A DNA stretch of 64,000 nt from Metaphire vulgaris (GCA_018105865.1 CM030862.1:8409579-8473578), one strand, 5' to 3'; numbered from the stretch's first letter, positions 11,940 to 22,976 are shown. Made by a program: numbers and translations. The notes: a model not told the origin generated them from the letters alone.

Positions 11940-12231
11940 CAGTGGCGTAGCGAGGGGCAGAGGGGAAGCGCCCCAGGGCACTTGCTCTAGGGACGACACT
12001 TTCGAGATTTCTTAGATGTTTTGCTTGTCAGAGACTTTATTTGGAGAGTTGATGACGTTTTTTTGCTTGTCAGTCAGAGACTTGTTTGGAGAGTTGATAG
12101 CGTTGTTTTGCTTGCCATAGACTTTTTTGGAGGAGAGTTGATAACGTTTTTTTGCTTGTCAGACTTTTCGGAGAATTGAGGGCGGCACTTTTTCTCGCCT
12201 GGCGGCGGCACTTTGCCTCGCTACGCCACTG
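11940..12231. mobile_element. hAT-type MITE family D
   Basis: Termini CAGTGGCGTAGCGAGG / CCTCGCTACGCCACTG. The interior is a near-tandem array of about 45 bp units, each containing TTTTTGCTTGTCAG and ACTT..GGAGAGTTGATAACG. Target-site duplication not clear. It abuts the zinc-finger-like frame on its right. Confidence 0.8.
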
Positions 12232-12233
12232 CC

Positions 12234-12798
12234 GCCCCGCCCCCATGATGTCGATCGAGGTGATGAGGGCCCAGACACATAGCAGGTCTGCCATCTTGTG
12301 AAAGATCGCCTTATAGAAAGCGTCGCAGGGCATCTCAGGTGGCTGTCCCGAGACGGTGGTCGGATGGATTCCTGGATTGACAGCCCTTGTGCCCCGAAGG
12401 TGGGTCCGCGCGACGTGGGCGACGAGGACGGGCAGTGAATGGAATCGCCCTCCACACGACCCCCATCCAGCCGGGCAAGGGAACACCGCTGGGTTCCCGT
12501 GTGGCTTGGCCATGCTGCTGACTGTGGGCAGCGTGTCGGAGGGAGAGGTGTCTCGTCTGAATCCATGGCCCGGGTGCACGTATCTTATCCGGGATGTCGC
12601 TGACGTCACGCGTAGTATGGGGGAGGCGGGAAGCGTGCAGTCGAGGTGCCGGAACGGTGGAAGTTCGTTGACCGGTTGGTGTAGTTCCCCCGTTGCGTGC
12701 ATACTGTCGTAGTGGGCCTGGAACGTCTCTGCTCTCCAGAACGTCTCAGGGGAGTGGAGGAACGCGAGGGGTGTCGTACGTGTGATACGGCCTGGCAT
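12234..12798 (-). CDS. Possible zinc-finger protein, 3' end lost into a transposon
   Basis: A GC-rich minus-strand frame from an ATG at 12798 runs about 188 codons before entering the family D element. It contains one zinc-finger-like stretch, FPCPAGWGSCGGRFHSLPV followed by LVAHVARTH, with spacing C-x6-C-x12-H-x4-H (the CxxxW..C form recalls GLI/ZIC-type first fingers). The frame stays open upstream of the ATG to 13143, which looks like low-complexity upstream sequence. No splice partner or homologue was recognised. It may be a real exon, a gene cut by the insertion, or a chance open frame in a GC-rich island. The frame inside 11940-12231 is transposon sequence. Confidence 0.35.
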
Positions 12799-13171
12799 CT
12801 CCTGTGAACGATCACCGCGAAGAATGAAGGGTGACGTTGCGACCAACAGTTCCGCGGCGAGAGGTGTACGAAAGCGGGTTATGACGGTGGACGATATGTG
12901 ATAATATGAGGCGAGGATGACGTAAATATGCAAAATGTGAAAACAACAAAAGAAAAGTGTGGGGGGAGGGGTGAAAATTTGTGTTCCCGCCAGTTTTTTT
13001 TGAGCTACTGGAATTTTGCTGGACGCTTGATCGGTCTGCGAGGTCGACCAGGTGGAATTCTGCCCCCGCCGAGGTCGGTGTCTCTGTCCGTCCCGGCGAC
13101 ACTGTCTGTCTGTCTGTCTGTCTGTCCGGCTATCTCGTCTCATGCGTTAAACTGCTGCGCGTCGCTCGGTA

Positions 13172-13178
13172 CATCATT

Positions 13179-13251
<73 letters not shown>

Positions 13252-13280
13252 CACATCATCATCATCATCATCCATCATCA
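13172..13280. repeat. (CAT)n microsatellite
   Basis: Long CAT/ATC tract with one short break (13249-13253); a (TGTC)n run at 13104-13125 precedes it. Confidence 0.95.
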
Positions 13281-13583
13281 GGACCGTCGGAGCCAACGGT
13301 GTAAAAGTGCTCGCCCATGGCCCTTTCCTTTCTTTGGCCATGTGTGTATCGCATTTTGGGTGGTGTCAAGTCCAGTCCATTCAAGAATGTCATCGAACCA
13401 TCTTCTCTTTGGTCTTCCTCTTTTTCTCATACCATTTGATCTTCCCATAATCACTGTCTTTATTATTCTGTCATCCCTCATTCTGCAGATGTGTCCAAAT
13501 ATCGATAATTTTCTGTCTTTGATCTTCTCCACAATAGTCTTTGTTCGTCCCAGGTCTTTGCGAATAGTATCATTTTTGATCAT
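13281..13583 (-). pseudogene. LINE reverse transcriptase C-terminal fragment
   Basis: The minus strand encodes ..KLSIFGHICRMRDD.. and ..KRGRPKRRWFDDILEWTG.., the conserved tail (GHI.RM, RGRP..RW.DDI) found at the end of many LINE-encoded reverse transcriptases. Upstream domains are absent. The (CAT)n tract sits where the element's 3' tail is expected. Confidence 0.8.
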
Positions 13584-14144
13584 TTTTGATCATATCTTTA
13601 TAACTTATCTTTATCTTTATCTTTATAACTTATCTTTATAACTTATTTTCAGCATTTTTTTCGGTACACCGCGACCAAAACCTCGGTTGCGCCCCCGCAT
13701 ATCATTCTGTAATTCGCGGTCGGTAGGCTTACTGACGATATCACTTTCAAATCGCTGATGGAATTTGAATATTGATCTCCGGAGTAGGAGGCCTAATTTC
13801 TATGTCAAATTGGAACTTTTTAACCTTCAATGTCTGCGAAATATGACTGGGGTTTCAATAGGTTTCAAGGTTAATTACTGTATTACTTAGAATACAGATA
13901 CATACATTTTTCAGCACAGTATGACTCAAACCGAAGACATGAAATTGCTTAAAAGAAATTGGTTCGAAGACATAACAGCATTGTTTAGTGTTAGAGTATT
14001 CAATAGATGGAATGAATAGGATATTAGGATGAGAAGATAGTATCAGCTAACAGTGCAACTGCTATTCAAAGTAACCAAAGTAGCCTACCATAGTACAGTA
14101 TATTAGACCGGTCTTGTATAGTTATTTGACCACAGGCAGCGGAA
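13584..14144. other. Spacer with short TTATCTTTA repeats
   Basis: ACTTATCTTTA repeats at about 13590-13645, then ordinary AT-rich sequence. No gene seen. Confidence 0.4.
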
Positions 14145-14429
14145 CAGTAGCGTCATTTCACACTTTTATTTGAGGTGGGAGATAATTTTTGGCCAATTTT
14201 GGGCAATTTTTGGGCAAATTTTCGAAAATTTCCGGGAAACTTTTGTCAATTTTTGGCAAATTTTGGGGCAATTTTGGTAAATTTGTAAATTTTTGACATT
14301 TTTGCAGATTTTTGGAAAATGTTGGCGATTTTTTACACATTTCACATTAATTAATTTATTTAAAACATTATAAATTATTTCTTCATTTCCTGGGGGCACG
14401 GCCTCACTGCCCTCCAAATGACGCCCCTG
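14145..14429. mobile_element. hAT-type element with a TTTTGG-rich interior
   Basis: Termini CAGTAGCGTCATTT / AAATGACGCCCCTG with a 7-of-8 target-site duplication CAGCGGAA/CTGCGGAA. The interior 14180-14330 is an imperfect short repeat of the type GGCAATTTTTGGGCAAATTT. Confidence 0.75.
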
Positions 14430-15215
14430 CTGCGGAAGACAACAAAAAGTACCCCGGCTCGTCTACTGTATAGGCCTAGCTGCAGTGGGGCGTTGAGGGT
14501 CGAGGTGTCTGACTAACTTAACTAGCCAACGTGCATTTTCAAGTGTGATTTATAAAAAAGAAATGTTTTAAAATGTCTTTTTAATACAATGTTGCAGAGG
14601 TGTGCCTCTCAGGTCTGCAAGATGTTTATTCACTGGGTGAAGTAGCAGCACTGTTTTTCAATATTTACATTTTGCAACACTTTTATTTCAGAACAATATT
14701 AAGGAGACAGTAGGCCGGACCTATTGTAATTGTAAATATAACTAACATTATACAAATTGGAGATTTAATCAAGCAATTTAACCTTACTTCTTAAAAAGTA
14801 CCCCGGCACGGCCTATGGCGGGTCGGGGTACTTTTAAAAGTACCCCGGTCTGGACCGATAGGAGCGCACGCCTGTGTATTTGACTGTGGCATAAAATATT
14901 GTAGAGAGGGTTTTGCGTCAGCGTCCTGTAACCGAAGACTTTTTAATTAAATGTTTTAATAGAATCGTTTTGCATTTTAAAAAAATAACGCATATCGACT
15001 TGTACAGTAGAAGTAGCAAACATTGTAGGCTAATTGGACGAGACATGTTACAACATTGTATACTGCAGAGTTTGTTGCTATTTGTAAACCCAAGGATAAG
15101 AAGATACAGGATGAGAACACATTGACAAAACTAGAATTAATTTGAATAAAAGGCCCAAAAAGAACGCAATGTATCTCACACAGGACAGATTCTACTGAAC
15201 CACTCTAGATCCATT
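14430..15215. other. Spacer with recurrent AAAGTACCCCGG
   Basis: AAAGTACCCCGGC occurs near 14447 and 14795, and as the inverted pair CGGGGTACTTTTAAAAGTACCCCGG at about 14823-14848. This looks like the ends of an unclassified element. No coding sequence recognised. Confidence 0.4.
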
Positions 15216-15216
15216 G

Positions 15217-15234
15217 CTATTATTATTATTATTA

Positions 15235-15310
<76 letters not shown>
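15217..15310. repeat. (TTA)n microsatellite
   Basis: ATT tract with two single-base slips. Confidence 0.95.
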
Positions 15311-15311
<1 letters not shown>

Positions 15312-15849
15312 GGTTTATCATTCGTTTCTTCAGAAAAAGAGAGTCGGCCGGTCAGAATAAACTTCTCGACCACCACTGGGGTCTTCCTTGATAAGTGGAA
15401 GGGGTCAAGGCCCCCAACTCGTTACCTAGGATAAAGTCCATGAAAAGTTGCTTTATCAGTTTCCATCCAGCTTGGACCAGTCCGGGTGTACGAAAATTTA
15501 TAGGCGCAACCCTCTATTAGGCTCGAGCGTCCCTCACTTTTTCAGAGAGGGACGGGGAAGGCATATAGGGGCTGGCCCCCCACTTTTTTGTCCAAGCTTG
15601 CGTCGGTACCGACATTCATCCATCGTTCCGTCCGTCCAGTTCTCTTTTGGTGGCGCACCTACGGTATAACGCAGACGCAGTTACATCGCGCTCCCTTCTT
15701 TGCGCTGTTTACGCGCTAAAAATATTTATTAGCGACGATCTATGCGCGGCGCTCGTCGGAAACTCCGGGTTGGCCCCGGGATTGGCTGCCGGAGCGCGGC
15801 GGATGGGATGGGAAGGCAGACATCCGGACGCAACCTTTATACCTCGGCG
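15311..15849 (+). other. CpG-rich upstream region of the ion-channel gene
   Basis: From about 15600 the sequence becomes unusually GC- and CpG-rich for this window (GCGCGGCGCTCG, GGAGCGCGGCGG), with a possible TATA-like TTTATA at 15836-15841. It lies about 1 kb upstream of the first channel exon and may be its promoter. No start site can be defined. Part of 15485-15600 resembles a repeat seen inverted at 32165-32285. Confidence 0.35.
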
Positions 15850-15866
15850 AGCGAGGGAGAGAGAGC

Positions 15867-15937
<71 letters not shown>
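15850..15937. repeat. (GA)n microsatellite
   Basis: GA dinucleotide tract with GC interruptions, in the presumed 5' region of the channel gene. Confidence 0.95.
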
Positions 15938-16845
15938 GCCCGAGGCAGAATTCGGAAGCAAATCGCTAACAGATGCAAATGTACAATATCGGTAACTCTG
16001 CTACGTATATAGCGCACGAATGAAAAGGCCCGACTGGGATTAAGATGTATCGGTGTCTTAAGTGTTAACCCAGGTGGAAATTTGTTCAAGTATTTGATGC
16101 ATTGTTACAGCGACTGCGAGCGGCTAGGTAAGCCTATAGTCTACGGCGTACGTTGGACCCACGAATTGTTCAAGTGGTACGCAGACAACCATCGGGATTT
16201 CTGATTGAGATAATTATCGGAGGCAGCAGAAAGGTTTAAGATGAAACCCGGTTCGGTCGTCAGTATGGATTAACTGATTCCCCTAGCGACCGCCACTTGA
16301 ATCGGACGATGGCGTGTCTGAATAAAAGGTGAAAAGGTGAACAAGAAGAGCGAACTTCATAGGTCAAGGTCGTCGGTTCGACAGCAGCAGCAGCAGGTCG
16401 TCAGCTCGAGCAGCAGCAGCAGCAGCAGCAGCAGCGTCTTTCAGTCGGAAAGAGGTTCTCGTCTTTAGGTTTAGAGTAATAGTTCGGTCAAGCTGGAATC
16501 GAATCTCAACCAGTTTCGTCTCCTGACGGTGACGGGAGGCGGGACCGAGGTGAAGGCCGGCACCGGCGACCACCGCTCCGCCCGCAACCGGCACTCGACC
16601 TACGGCCGTCAACGGCGTCCTCCCGACTGCTCCGGCGGCGGCGGCGGCATGTCCCCGGTCCCCGGGGAGGGATCCTGGAACAAGTCGACGACGCCTGGCA
16701 GAAGATGCTCCGGCGGCGGCGGCGGCGGAGGAGGAGGGCCGGGTGGAACATGCGAGACAGACGCCGCCGCCGCCGTCGCGTCGTTGCTGCCCGGGACGGA
16801 GCAACATGTGGCGCCCGGCGGAGGCGGCAGCAGTGATGACGATGA

Positions 16846-17097
16846 CGACGACGACGACGACGACTATCACACGGTCGCCGGCGATCTAGCGACAGAGATG
16901 GACGAACCGGCCGAGGTCGATCCGGAACGGACCCTAGTCAGCGCGATCGTATCCTCGAGCGAAGCATCAGCAGCCAGTGTCAGCTGATCAGCAAGAGGCT
17001 AAACAAGGAGAAATGGTCGCAGAAGACAGCAGCCGAACTAGTCAGGGCTCCCGTGATAGGTGCTGTGTTACCCAAAGCTGCAACAAGGACAGATCGG
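16846..17097 (+). CDS. Pentameric ligand-gated ion channel, exon 1 (start unresolved)
   Basis: First of seven recognised exons of a channel protein that assembles as a membrane pentamer opened by an extracellular ligand. This exon ends at CGG|GTAAAG, phase 0, and joins exon 2 as ..RTDR|VTLYIRVVFLKIGEID, a natural join. Its frame (from 16933: ILERSISSQCQLISKRLNKE.., then APVIGAVLPKAA) gives the pre-channel N-terminal segment. That frame is open only from 16846 and has no ATG. Another frame, open from before 16529 to 16987 with an ATG at 16649, encodes Gly-rich, poly-Asp, acidic sequence that could be the true N-terminus if one base is missing in the assembly, or an upstream exon may splice in. 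The GC-rich triplet repeats here make an indel plausible. Confidence 0.6.
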
Positions 17098-17114
17098 GTA
17101 AAGATCTCTGCCAG

Positions 17115-17116
<2 letters not shown>

Positions 17117-17182
<66 letters not shown>
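17117..17182. repeat. (TAA)n microsatellite
   Basis: Pure TAA tract starting 20 bp after the exon 1 donor. Confidence 0.95.
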
Positions 17183-17320
17183 CAGGGTGCGATTTGTGAC
17201 CTGGAGCAGGGGAATATGTCGAGCTTGGGGGGATGTAGTTGTTGGGGAAGTGTAGCAGTGGGGATGTAGCAGTAGGGGATGCAGTTGGGCAGTGGGGAAT
17301 CTCTTCTTCCCCTACAAATA
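17183..17320. mobile_element. MITE family N, right end lost in a microsatellite
   Basis: Starts CAGGGTGCGATTTGTGAC and follows the copy at 47565-47740 through GTCGAGCTTGG and GATGTAGTTGTTGG. The right terminus, complete in the other copy, is replaced here by CTA/AAT triplets. Confidence 0.7.
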
Positions 17321-17339
17321 CTACTACTACTACTACTAC

Positions 17340-17402
<63 letters not shown>

Positions 17403-17408
17403 TAATAC

Positions 17409-17439
<31 letters not shown>

Positions 17440-17440
17440 G
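17318..17440. repeat. Compound (ACT)n/(AAT)n microsatellite
   Basis: Alternating ACT and AAT blocks, four changes of unit. Confidence 0.95.
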
Positions 17441-17660
17441 GGGTTTAGAGTGATTCAGTATTGTCTGCCCTGTGTAAGAACCACTATGGTCCACCAAACC
17501 ATTCATTCACAGTATGGTTTTGCTGTGTAGTCTCATTATTTGCCCTCTTGTCCTCTAGTAGGTTTGTTCCTGTATTTTTCTTCTGTGTCTTCTTGTCTTT
17601 GCATCTAATCATCATCCTGCCACTCCGCCACACCGGCGCTTGGCGATGACATGGGTTAAC
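17441..17660. repeat. Interspersed repeat, copy 1 (pair at 46860-47012)
   Basis: GAGTGATTCAGTA..CTGCCCTGTGTAAGAACC, then CTCTTGTCCTCTAGTAGGTTTGTTCC. The same order occurs at 46860-47012 and a fragment follows the TAA tract at 42471. Probably a LINE 3' untranslated piece or other retroposon. Confidence 0.6.
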
Positions 17661-17679
17661 TGCCTAAACGAAGTCATGT

Positions 17680-17960
17680 CTTGTGTGGCCCTATGTGCTT
17701 CTGGTACTGTCATAAAGATCCATTCTGTGATGTTATTCATCCAGGTCGTTCTTGGTCAGACAAGTTGGTCTTCATCTGCTTCTTTGTCCTTCTGCGATCC
17801 CTAGCATTATGGACTTTTCTATGGTTTTCCTCTGTCGTGCTATGTGTCCAAAATATAAATTTTCTTTCTTTCACTTTGGCGAGAAGCAGTCTTTCCCTTT
17901 CTGCTTCGTGTCTTTTTGTCTTTCCATCTACATGTACGAATAACAAAACTGTGCAGTAGG
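17680..17960 (-). pseudogene. LINE C-terminal fragment, frame-broken
   Basis: One minus-strand frame reads ..LYFGHIARQRKTIEKSIML.. then GIAEGQRSR.RP.., matching the tail pattern of LINE reverse transcriptases (YFGHI.R, EK.IMLG, RGRP). Frame changes and stops follow. It is a remnant only. Confidence 0.6.
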
Positions 17961-18775
17961 CCGGCCCTATACTGTACAATGCCATACTGAAAACACTTCT
18001 TTCAGTACTAAAGAAGCAGTGACGCAGACTACAAACATTCAAAATGTGAATAGCTAGAGTGCTTTAAATTCAAATTTTGACTACTGTGTGAGAGAAATTT
18101 GTGATTTTAGTCAGTAATATTAACTTTATATATTCTGGATTATAATTATCGGTGTGTTCTCATTTGATTGATTCTATTTTTGGCTTTGCAATTAAATTTT
18201 AAAATTGAACCTGTTATCGCTCACTCCATTATCGTTTCAAACATTAGTTTCATAGGACTGCAGGACGTTGCTCTTCCTAAAATATCAATTAATACATTTT
18301 GTTCGTTCGTCTTGTTCTGAGCTCGTGAGTTGCTGCATGACCGAAGTACAACTCGAGTTTCTGTAGTCTCTATGTATTTCACAGACAATGGCCTGTTTTA
18401 ACTTGGCTAAATTATGAAATTACGACAGTTTGTATAGGACGATTTTTGTCCAGCAGTAAATTGTCATTGCTATCAAGTCTAGAGTTACATCATGCCTATA
18501 TGTAGCGACACACGCTCAGGCACCCGTATACTACGCTTTAACACATGTCACTTATATGTAACGTTGAATAAGTGTGTTTTGAGATTACTTATACAAAGCC
18601 CGGCAGAGTCCGATTTAGTCACATTGTCTGGCAAAGAGTTCCATAAGGCCGGATTTTCTCGCGTGACTGGTCTTTCTCCAAACTTTGGCGTCTTAGACGC
18701 CAACTAACATACAGTTGTTGCAACTTGTTGGCTGCTTTTGATAGGCTTATATAAGTATTTCTAATGTGTACTGCC
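17961..18775. other. Spacer within channel intron 1
   Basis: AT-rich, no coding exon found. Sequence near 18598-18710 reads weakly like retroelement tail sequence but was not assigned. Confidence 0.35.
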
Positions 18776-18990
18776 CAGAGATGTAGTACTTGGTACTTGT
18801 ACTTGTACTCGAGTTGTACTCGAGTACAAATTTTTAGTACTTGTACTTGTACTTGTACTCGGAGGCCAGGTACTTGTACTTGTACTTGTACTCGGAGTTT
18901 TTGGAATGCAAGTACTTGTGCTTGTACTTGTACTCGGAGGCCAGGTACTTGTACTTGTACTTGAAGCATTGTGTACTTGCTACATCTCTG
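18776..18990. mobile_element. hAT-type element built of TACTTG tandem repeats
   Basis: Termini CAGAGATGTAG / CTACATCTCTG and a perfect 8-bp target-site duplication GTACTGCC (18768-18775, 18991-18998). Almost all of the interior is the hexamer TACTTG in runs, broken by CTCGGAGGCCAGG (twice) and CTCGAGTTGTACTCGAG. No coding capacity. Confidence 0.92.
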
Positions 18991-18998
18991 GTACTGCC

Positions 18999-19678
18999 CA
19001 CCCAAAATTGCAGGATTCTGACATAATTTGCCAATCACACGCAGGTCTGCACCAGTGGCGCATACAGTTTCATGCTGTTCTCCACCGAGACTCTAGTCAC
19101 TCTACTACGTTGTAAATAGATTATATTAAAGGTCGAAATTGAACAGACTTGCAATAGTAGCTGTCGTGAACATGTTTTTTTCTGTCAGAGACGCGTTCTG
19201 CTGAATTCTTGCAAACTCAGTGGCTTAGCCAAGGGGGGTATGGGGTTAAAACCCGCTTGGCTGCCGACAACAAAGTTTTTACCCACTTGCTCGTGTTTAT
19301 GTAATAGAATTTGGTTTTACCAACAGTCTGTCTCCACTTTCACATTGCTCGTTGTTCATTTTGTTAGTAGCAAATTGTATTTAATGCATTTTATGGTAAT
19401 TTAGAATTTGCATTGCAGACTAATTATTGGGAAAACGGCTAGTAGCCTATACTGTACACATCTGTTCTGCTACATCTGTTCTAACTATCCATTTTATTAT
19501 CCTAAGTTATTGTTATAGGTATATGATTTGCATTTTCGTTTTTTTCAGTTACTGTTTAGAATTTTGCTAGTTGCCTAAAGAGCTATTTACGGAAAGAATT
19601 TAAAAGGACAGTGCATTTTAGGTAGTACATACAATAAATAAATAAATATATATATATATACAGTATATATACTGTATA
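18999..19678. other. Spacer with a truncated family D end
   Basis: CAGTGGCTTAGCCAAGGGGGG at about 19209 is a family D-like left end without its partner. An AT tract with TATATACTG palindromes lies at 19634-19680. Confidence 0.4.
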
Positions 19679-19765
19679 TAGGGCCTCCGAGAGGGGGCAA
19701 GGGGTCAAATGCACAGGGGCTCGGCGGTCTGGAGGGGGCCCGGGCCGATGATGAAGATGTAGGTC

Positions 19766-19832
<67 letters not shown>

Positions 19833-20021
19833 GCAGCATAAAGATCATGTTATGTGCACAGGGGCTCGGCGAGTAAAAAGGCGGGCCCGGGCGCTGAGAA
19901 GACATTATTAACAGCGTGAAAAGAGCGACAAGCTAAAAAAGGTCATTATCAATTTTTAAGACTCGTCAGGGGCCTATCAACCCTTCTGCAAAGGGGCCTG
20001 GAATTTCTCTCGGCGGGCCTG
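19679..20021. mobile_element. hAT-type element carrying an internal (TAA)n tract
   Basis: Termini TAGGGCCTCCGAGAG / CTCTCGGCGGGCCTG, 8-bp target-site duplication ACTGTATA (19671-19678, 20022-20029). The right-hand part resembles 24800-24835. A (TAA)n run fills 19769-19831, showing that the microsatellite travels or expands inside the element. Confidence 0.8.
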
Positions 20022-20029
20022 ACTGTATA

Positions 20030-20555
20030 TATATCGTATAATGGGCGCTAACATGGACCTATCTATAGAAACGCATGCGGTATGGAAGTCCTATATATTT
20101 CACCACATGGACTGGGATATACTGAACTTGTGCTCGATGGCATATAGATTATAGACCATGGGAGGAGTGATGCGTAATATTTCAAGGACACAAACCCTCC
20201 AGAATTGACCTTTAAGCCCAATACAGACAATTTCTTCACAAATTCACCCGAAAATTTACAAAAACTCCAAAAATGTGCAATATTAAAGTCAGAGGAAAGT
20301 TTTGCACAACGTCGCCACTCCCTGGGTTTTTCCCCAAGTTCTTGGGTTTTGGATATGAATTTGGGTCTTGGGGTGTTTTATGATCATAGTGTTTTTGCTT
20401 AGGTTTTTAAAGTGCTGCAAAACACAGGTTTTTCTGGATATTTCTGTTTTACCATGGATCTGTTTTCTGGATTTTTCGGAATTTTCTGGGCTTTTCTGGA
20501 CAACCTCCACTGGCTCCAAATTCCGGAGCGTATAGCCTTTAAACGTTGCTGGTTT
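20030..20555. other. Spacer, no gene recognised
   Basis: Low-complexity T-rich stretch 20330-20520 with TTTTTGCTTAGG, a weak relative of the shared word. No exon signals seen. Confidence 0.35.
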
Positions 20556-20830
20556 ACATTTCGAGCGTTGAATGACCTTTTCTGCCCTGATTACTTATCG
20601 GCTCTTGTCTGTAAGTCCAAGTCGTCTGACCGGCGCTCGCAGCTCCGATCAAGCAGTCGTTCTCAATTGGTGGTTCCACCCCCGTCTACGACAGAAAATT
20701 TGGGGATCGGTCTGTTTCGAGGGGCAACCCTTTGCTTTGGAACTCACTTCCGGCGGACGTGACTAGGGCGACATCTCCTGAACTGTTCGCTAGGAACCTT
20801 AAGACATTTATTTAGCATCTCCTATTAGGG
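20556..20830 (+). pseudogene. LINE 3' terminal coding fragment
   Basis: Encodes DYLSALVCKSKSSDRRSQ, then LRSSSRSQLVVPPP, then after frameshifts WNSLPADV-like and LRHLF-like residues. This matches the R.LRSSS..LLVVP..T..G.R.F..A.P.LWN.LP tail of LINE reverse transcriptases. A related tail is at 54904-55130. No catalytic domain. Confidence 0.75.
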
Positions 20831-20885
20831 TCCCTTGTAAAGCGCTCTTGACTTTAGCCTTCGCTATGCGTATTGCGCTATATGA

Positions 20886-21844
20886 AATTGTCAGTAATAA
20901 TAATAATAATAATTTTTTAGTATAACAAATTTGTTTACTACATTAGGCTAATCTATATTAAAATGTGTAGCGTCGACAGAGGCAAAGTGGAGCGATAAAA
21001 GGCGATGACCTTTTTTGCTTATCAAGCGCTTTTTGGCTTGATTATCGTCAAAAATTAGGAAATTTCTGCAAAAATATATAGAAAATTTTGCAAACAATGA
21101 TAACAATTTGTCTAAAAACACAATATATTGTAGCCAAGGGCGTAAAACACGGGACGGCGAAGGACGGTCCCCCAATAATCAGTAAGAGAGGGACAGAGTA
21201 TCAATTATCCCCCCAATGTTTTGTGCCTAGGCAAAAAATTTATATCCACGCCCCCATGATGTTGATGCCAGGATTAAAACCGACCGCATTCACTCATTTC
21301 GGATGACCTTTTTTGCTTATCAGGGTATTTGGACAGGAAAAAGGGAACAATATAAGGATGAGGTTTTTTGGCTCGTCAAGACTTTTTGGGAGACGAAAAG
21401 GGGGTCTGACCTGACTTTTCTAGACGATTCTACCCCCCCTCCCAAATGTTGACGCCAGGTTTACGTCACTGATTGCAGCTTTGGTTTCTTGATTTTTGCA
21501 GGCATATCTTGAGTTTTAAAAAAATCCGATTGGTATCAAAATCTAGGACGTCGTCTTCGGGGAAAGGGTTAGGTGGTCCTGACTAAAAGTTGACGAGTAA
21601 TTAATGTAGGAAATAAGAGTGGCAACTTTTCTATCTAATTTGTCTATGTTTTGACATTCAATCCTCGTGTCTCAAAGACAGTTGACTATAGAATTAGCAG
21701 CTATTAATTTAACGGTGCTATATTACAGACAGAAGGTGAAATAGAGGGCTGCATGAGTTACAGTGGTTTCTAATTCTAACGCAGGAGAGATCCTATTCAC
21801 TTAAAACAGAATCATTCTACTCTGAAAGCGCTATATAAATTCAC
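20886..21844. other. Repeat-derived spacer
   Basis: Fragments with GACCTTTTTTGCTTATCA at 21000-21030 and 21305-21325 and GGCTCGTCAAGAC near 21370 show remnants of the B/C/D/K element set, including an AAGGGCGTAAAACACG and ATCCACGCCCC pair. No exon found. Confidence 0.45.
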
Positions 21845-21849
21845 GAGAT

Positions 21850-22245
21850 TTACTTAGACCCTTTGCATTGTGGACCACTTTTGAAGATCAACAATTTTTC
21901 GCGGACCACCTGACAATTGAGAAAAATCATAAGCAAAAAATGGTCATCGCGTGTGATCTTCGTCCCTCGCCAGTGCCCCAACAAACAAACAAAAGGTCGT
22001 CACCTTACTTAATTGTGCTGCTTGCTCTAAACAATGTTGGGTCCGGGTACCCAAGGGGAGTTTTAACCCCAAACCCCCTTTGGCTACGCCACTGACATGG
22101 AAAACATAGGCCCTATATAAGTCTAATTTCTATTAACGTTTTTTTTCAGAATTTGCCGCGGATCACTATAGACCCTCTCTCGCGGACCACTTTTAGTCCG
22201 CGGACCACTTTTAGTCCGCGGACCACGGGTTGAGAACCACTGACT
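21850..22245. mobile_element. Old hAT-type element (GGTTGAGAACCACTG end)
   Basis: Right end GGACCACGGGTTGAGAACCACTG is the classic hAT/Charlie-like terminus; the left end GACCCTTTGCATTGTGGACC is its diverged inverse. The flanks ACTTAGAC/ACTTAGGA agree at 6 of 8. A D-like end (GGCTACGCCACTG at 22081-22093) is embedded, implying nesting. Confidence 0.6.
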
Positions 22246-22481
22246 TAGGACCTACTTAATTCATTACTCTGAAAAGTTTCTCTCTTCACTTCTTTGAACT
22301 GCGTTCGAAGACTTCTTGACCTTGACCTTGACTTCTAAGACCTCGCTTCGATGAACGAATTCACATTTCCGCTAATGATGGAAATAAAATCGTGTTATCA
22401 GTAGAGCATCAAGAACAGAGACTTTTTGCGCTGTACTTTCTGTTAATGGTATTTGTGTGTGCGTTTATGTGTGTGTGTCAG

Positions 22482-22610
22482 GTAACGCTCTACATACGAG
22501 TTGTCTTTCTGAAGATTGGTGAAATAGACACAATGAAGGAGAATTTCATGGCAGACGCCTTTATTCAGGCCAGATGGAGAGAACCCGCGTTGGACGGACA
22601 AGCGGCTCTG
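22482..22610 (+). CDS. Pentameric ligand-gated ion channel, exon 2
   Basis: Exactly 43 codons between GTGTGTGTCAG and a good donor CTG|GTGAGA, phase 0 at both ends. It encodes the first strands of the extracellular ligand-binding domain: VTLYIRVVFLKIGEIDTMKE, then ADAFIQARWREPALDG. The IGEID..KE.F.AD.FIQARWREP pattern is characteristic of invertebrate channel proteins in this Cys-loop-less branch. The next exon is 16.4 kb downstream and joins in phase. Confidence 0.88.
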
Positions 22611-22689
22611 GTGAGATCATCCTTTTATACAATTTTTACAAATATTATTGTTATTATTATTTGAAAGTTTCTCGGAAGGCGACGGCGTT

Positions 22690-22690
22690 A

Positions 22691-22772
<82 letters not shown>

Positions 22773-22878
22773 TATTAGTATTATTATTATTGTATTAGTA
22801 TTAGTATTAGTATTAAAGTTATTTGGAAAGAGACGTGGAAGGAGACTGCGTTAAATCTCTGGAGTGTCACGGATATTC

Positions 22879-22972
<94 letters not shown>

Positions 22973-22976
22973 TTTT
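22690..22976. repeat. (TTA)n and (AGT)n microsatellites flanking a short repeat
   Basis: TTA tract 22693-22770, ATT/GTATTA mixture to 22815, then GACTGCGTTAAATCTCTGG (also at 28396) and a TTA-to-TAG tract 22880-22975. The same unit with TTA tracts recurs at 28331-28525. Confidence 0.9.

Noticed and set aside
15647..16012. 121-codon frame across the (GA)n tract as a gene
   Set aside because: Half of it is Arg-Glu from the dinucleotide repeat; no conserved motif.
22392..22481. Coding sequence upstream of channel exon 2 in the same frame
   Set aside because: It is the intron end with a GT-rich stretch and a CAG acceptor; conserved channel residues begin exactly after it.
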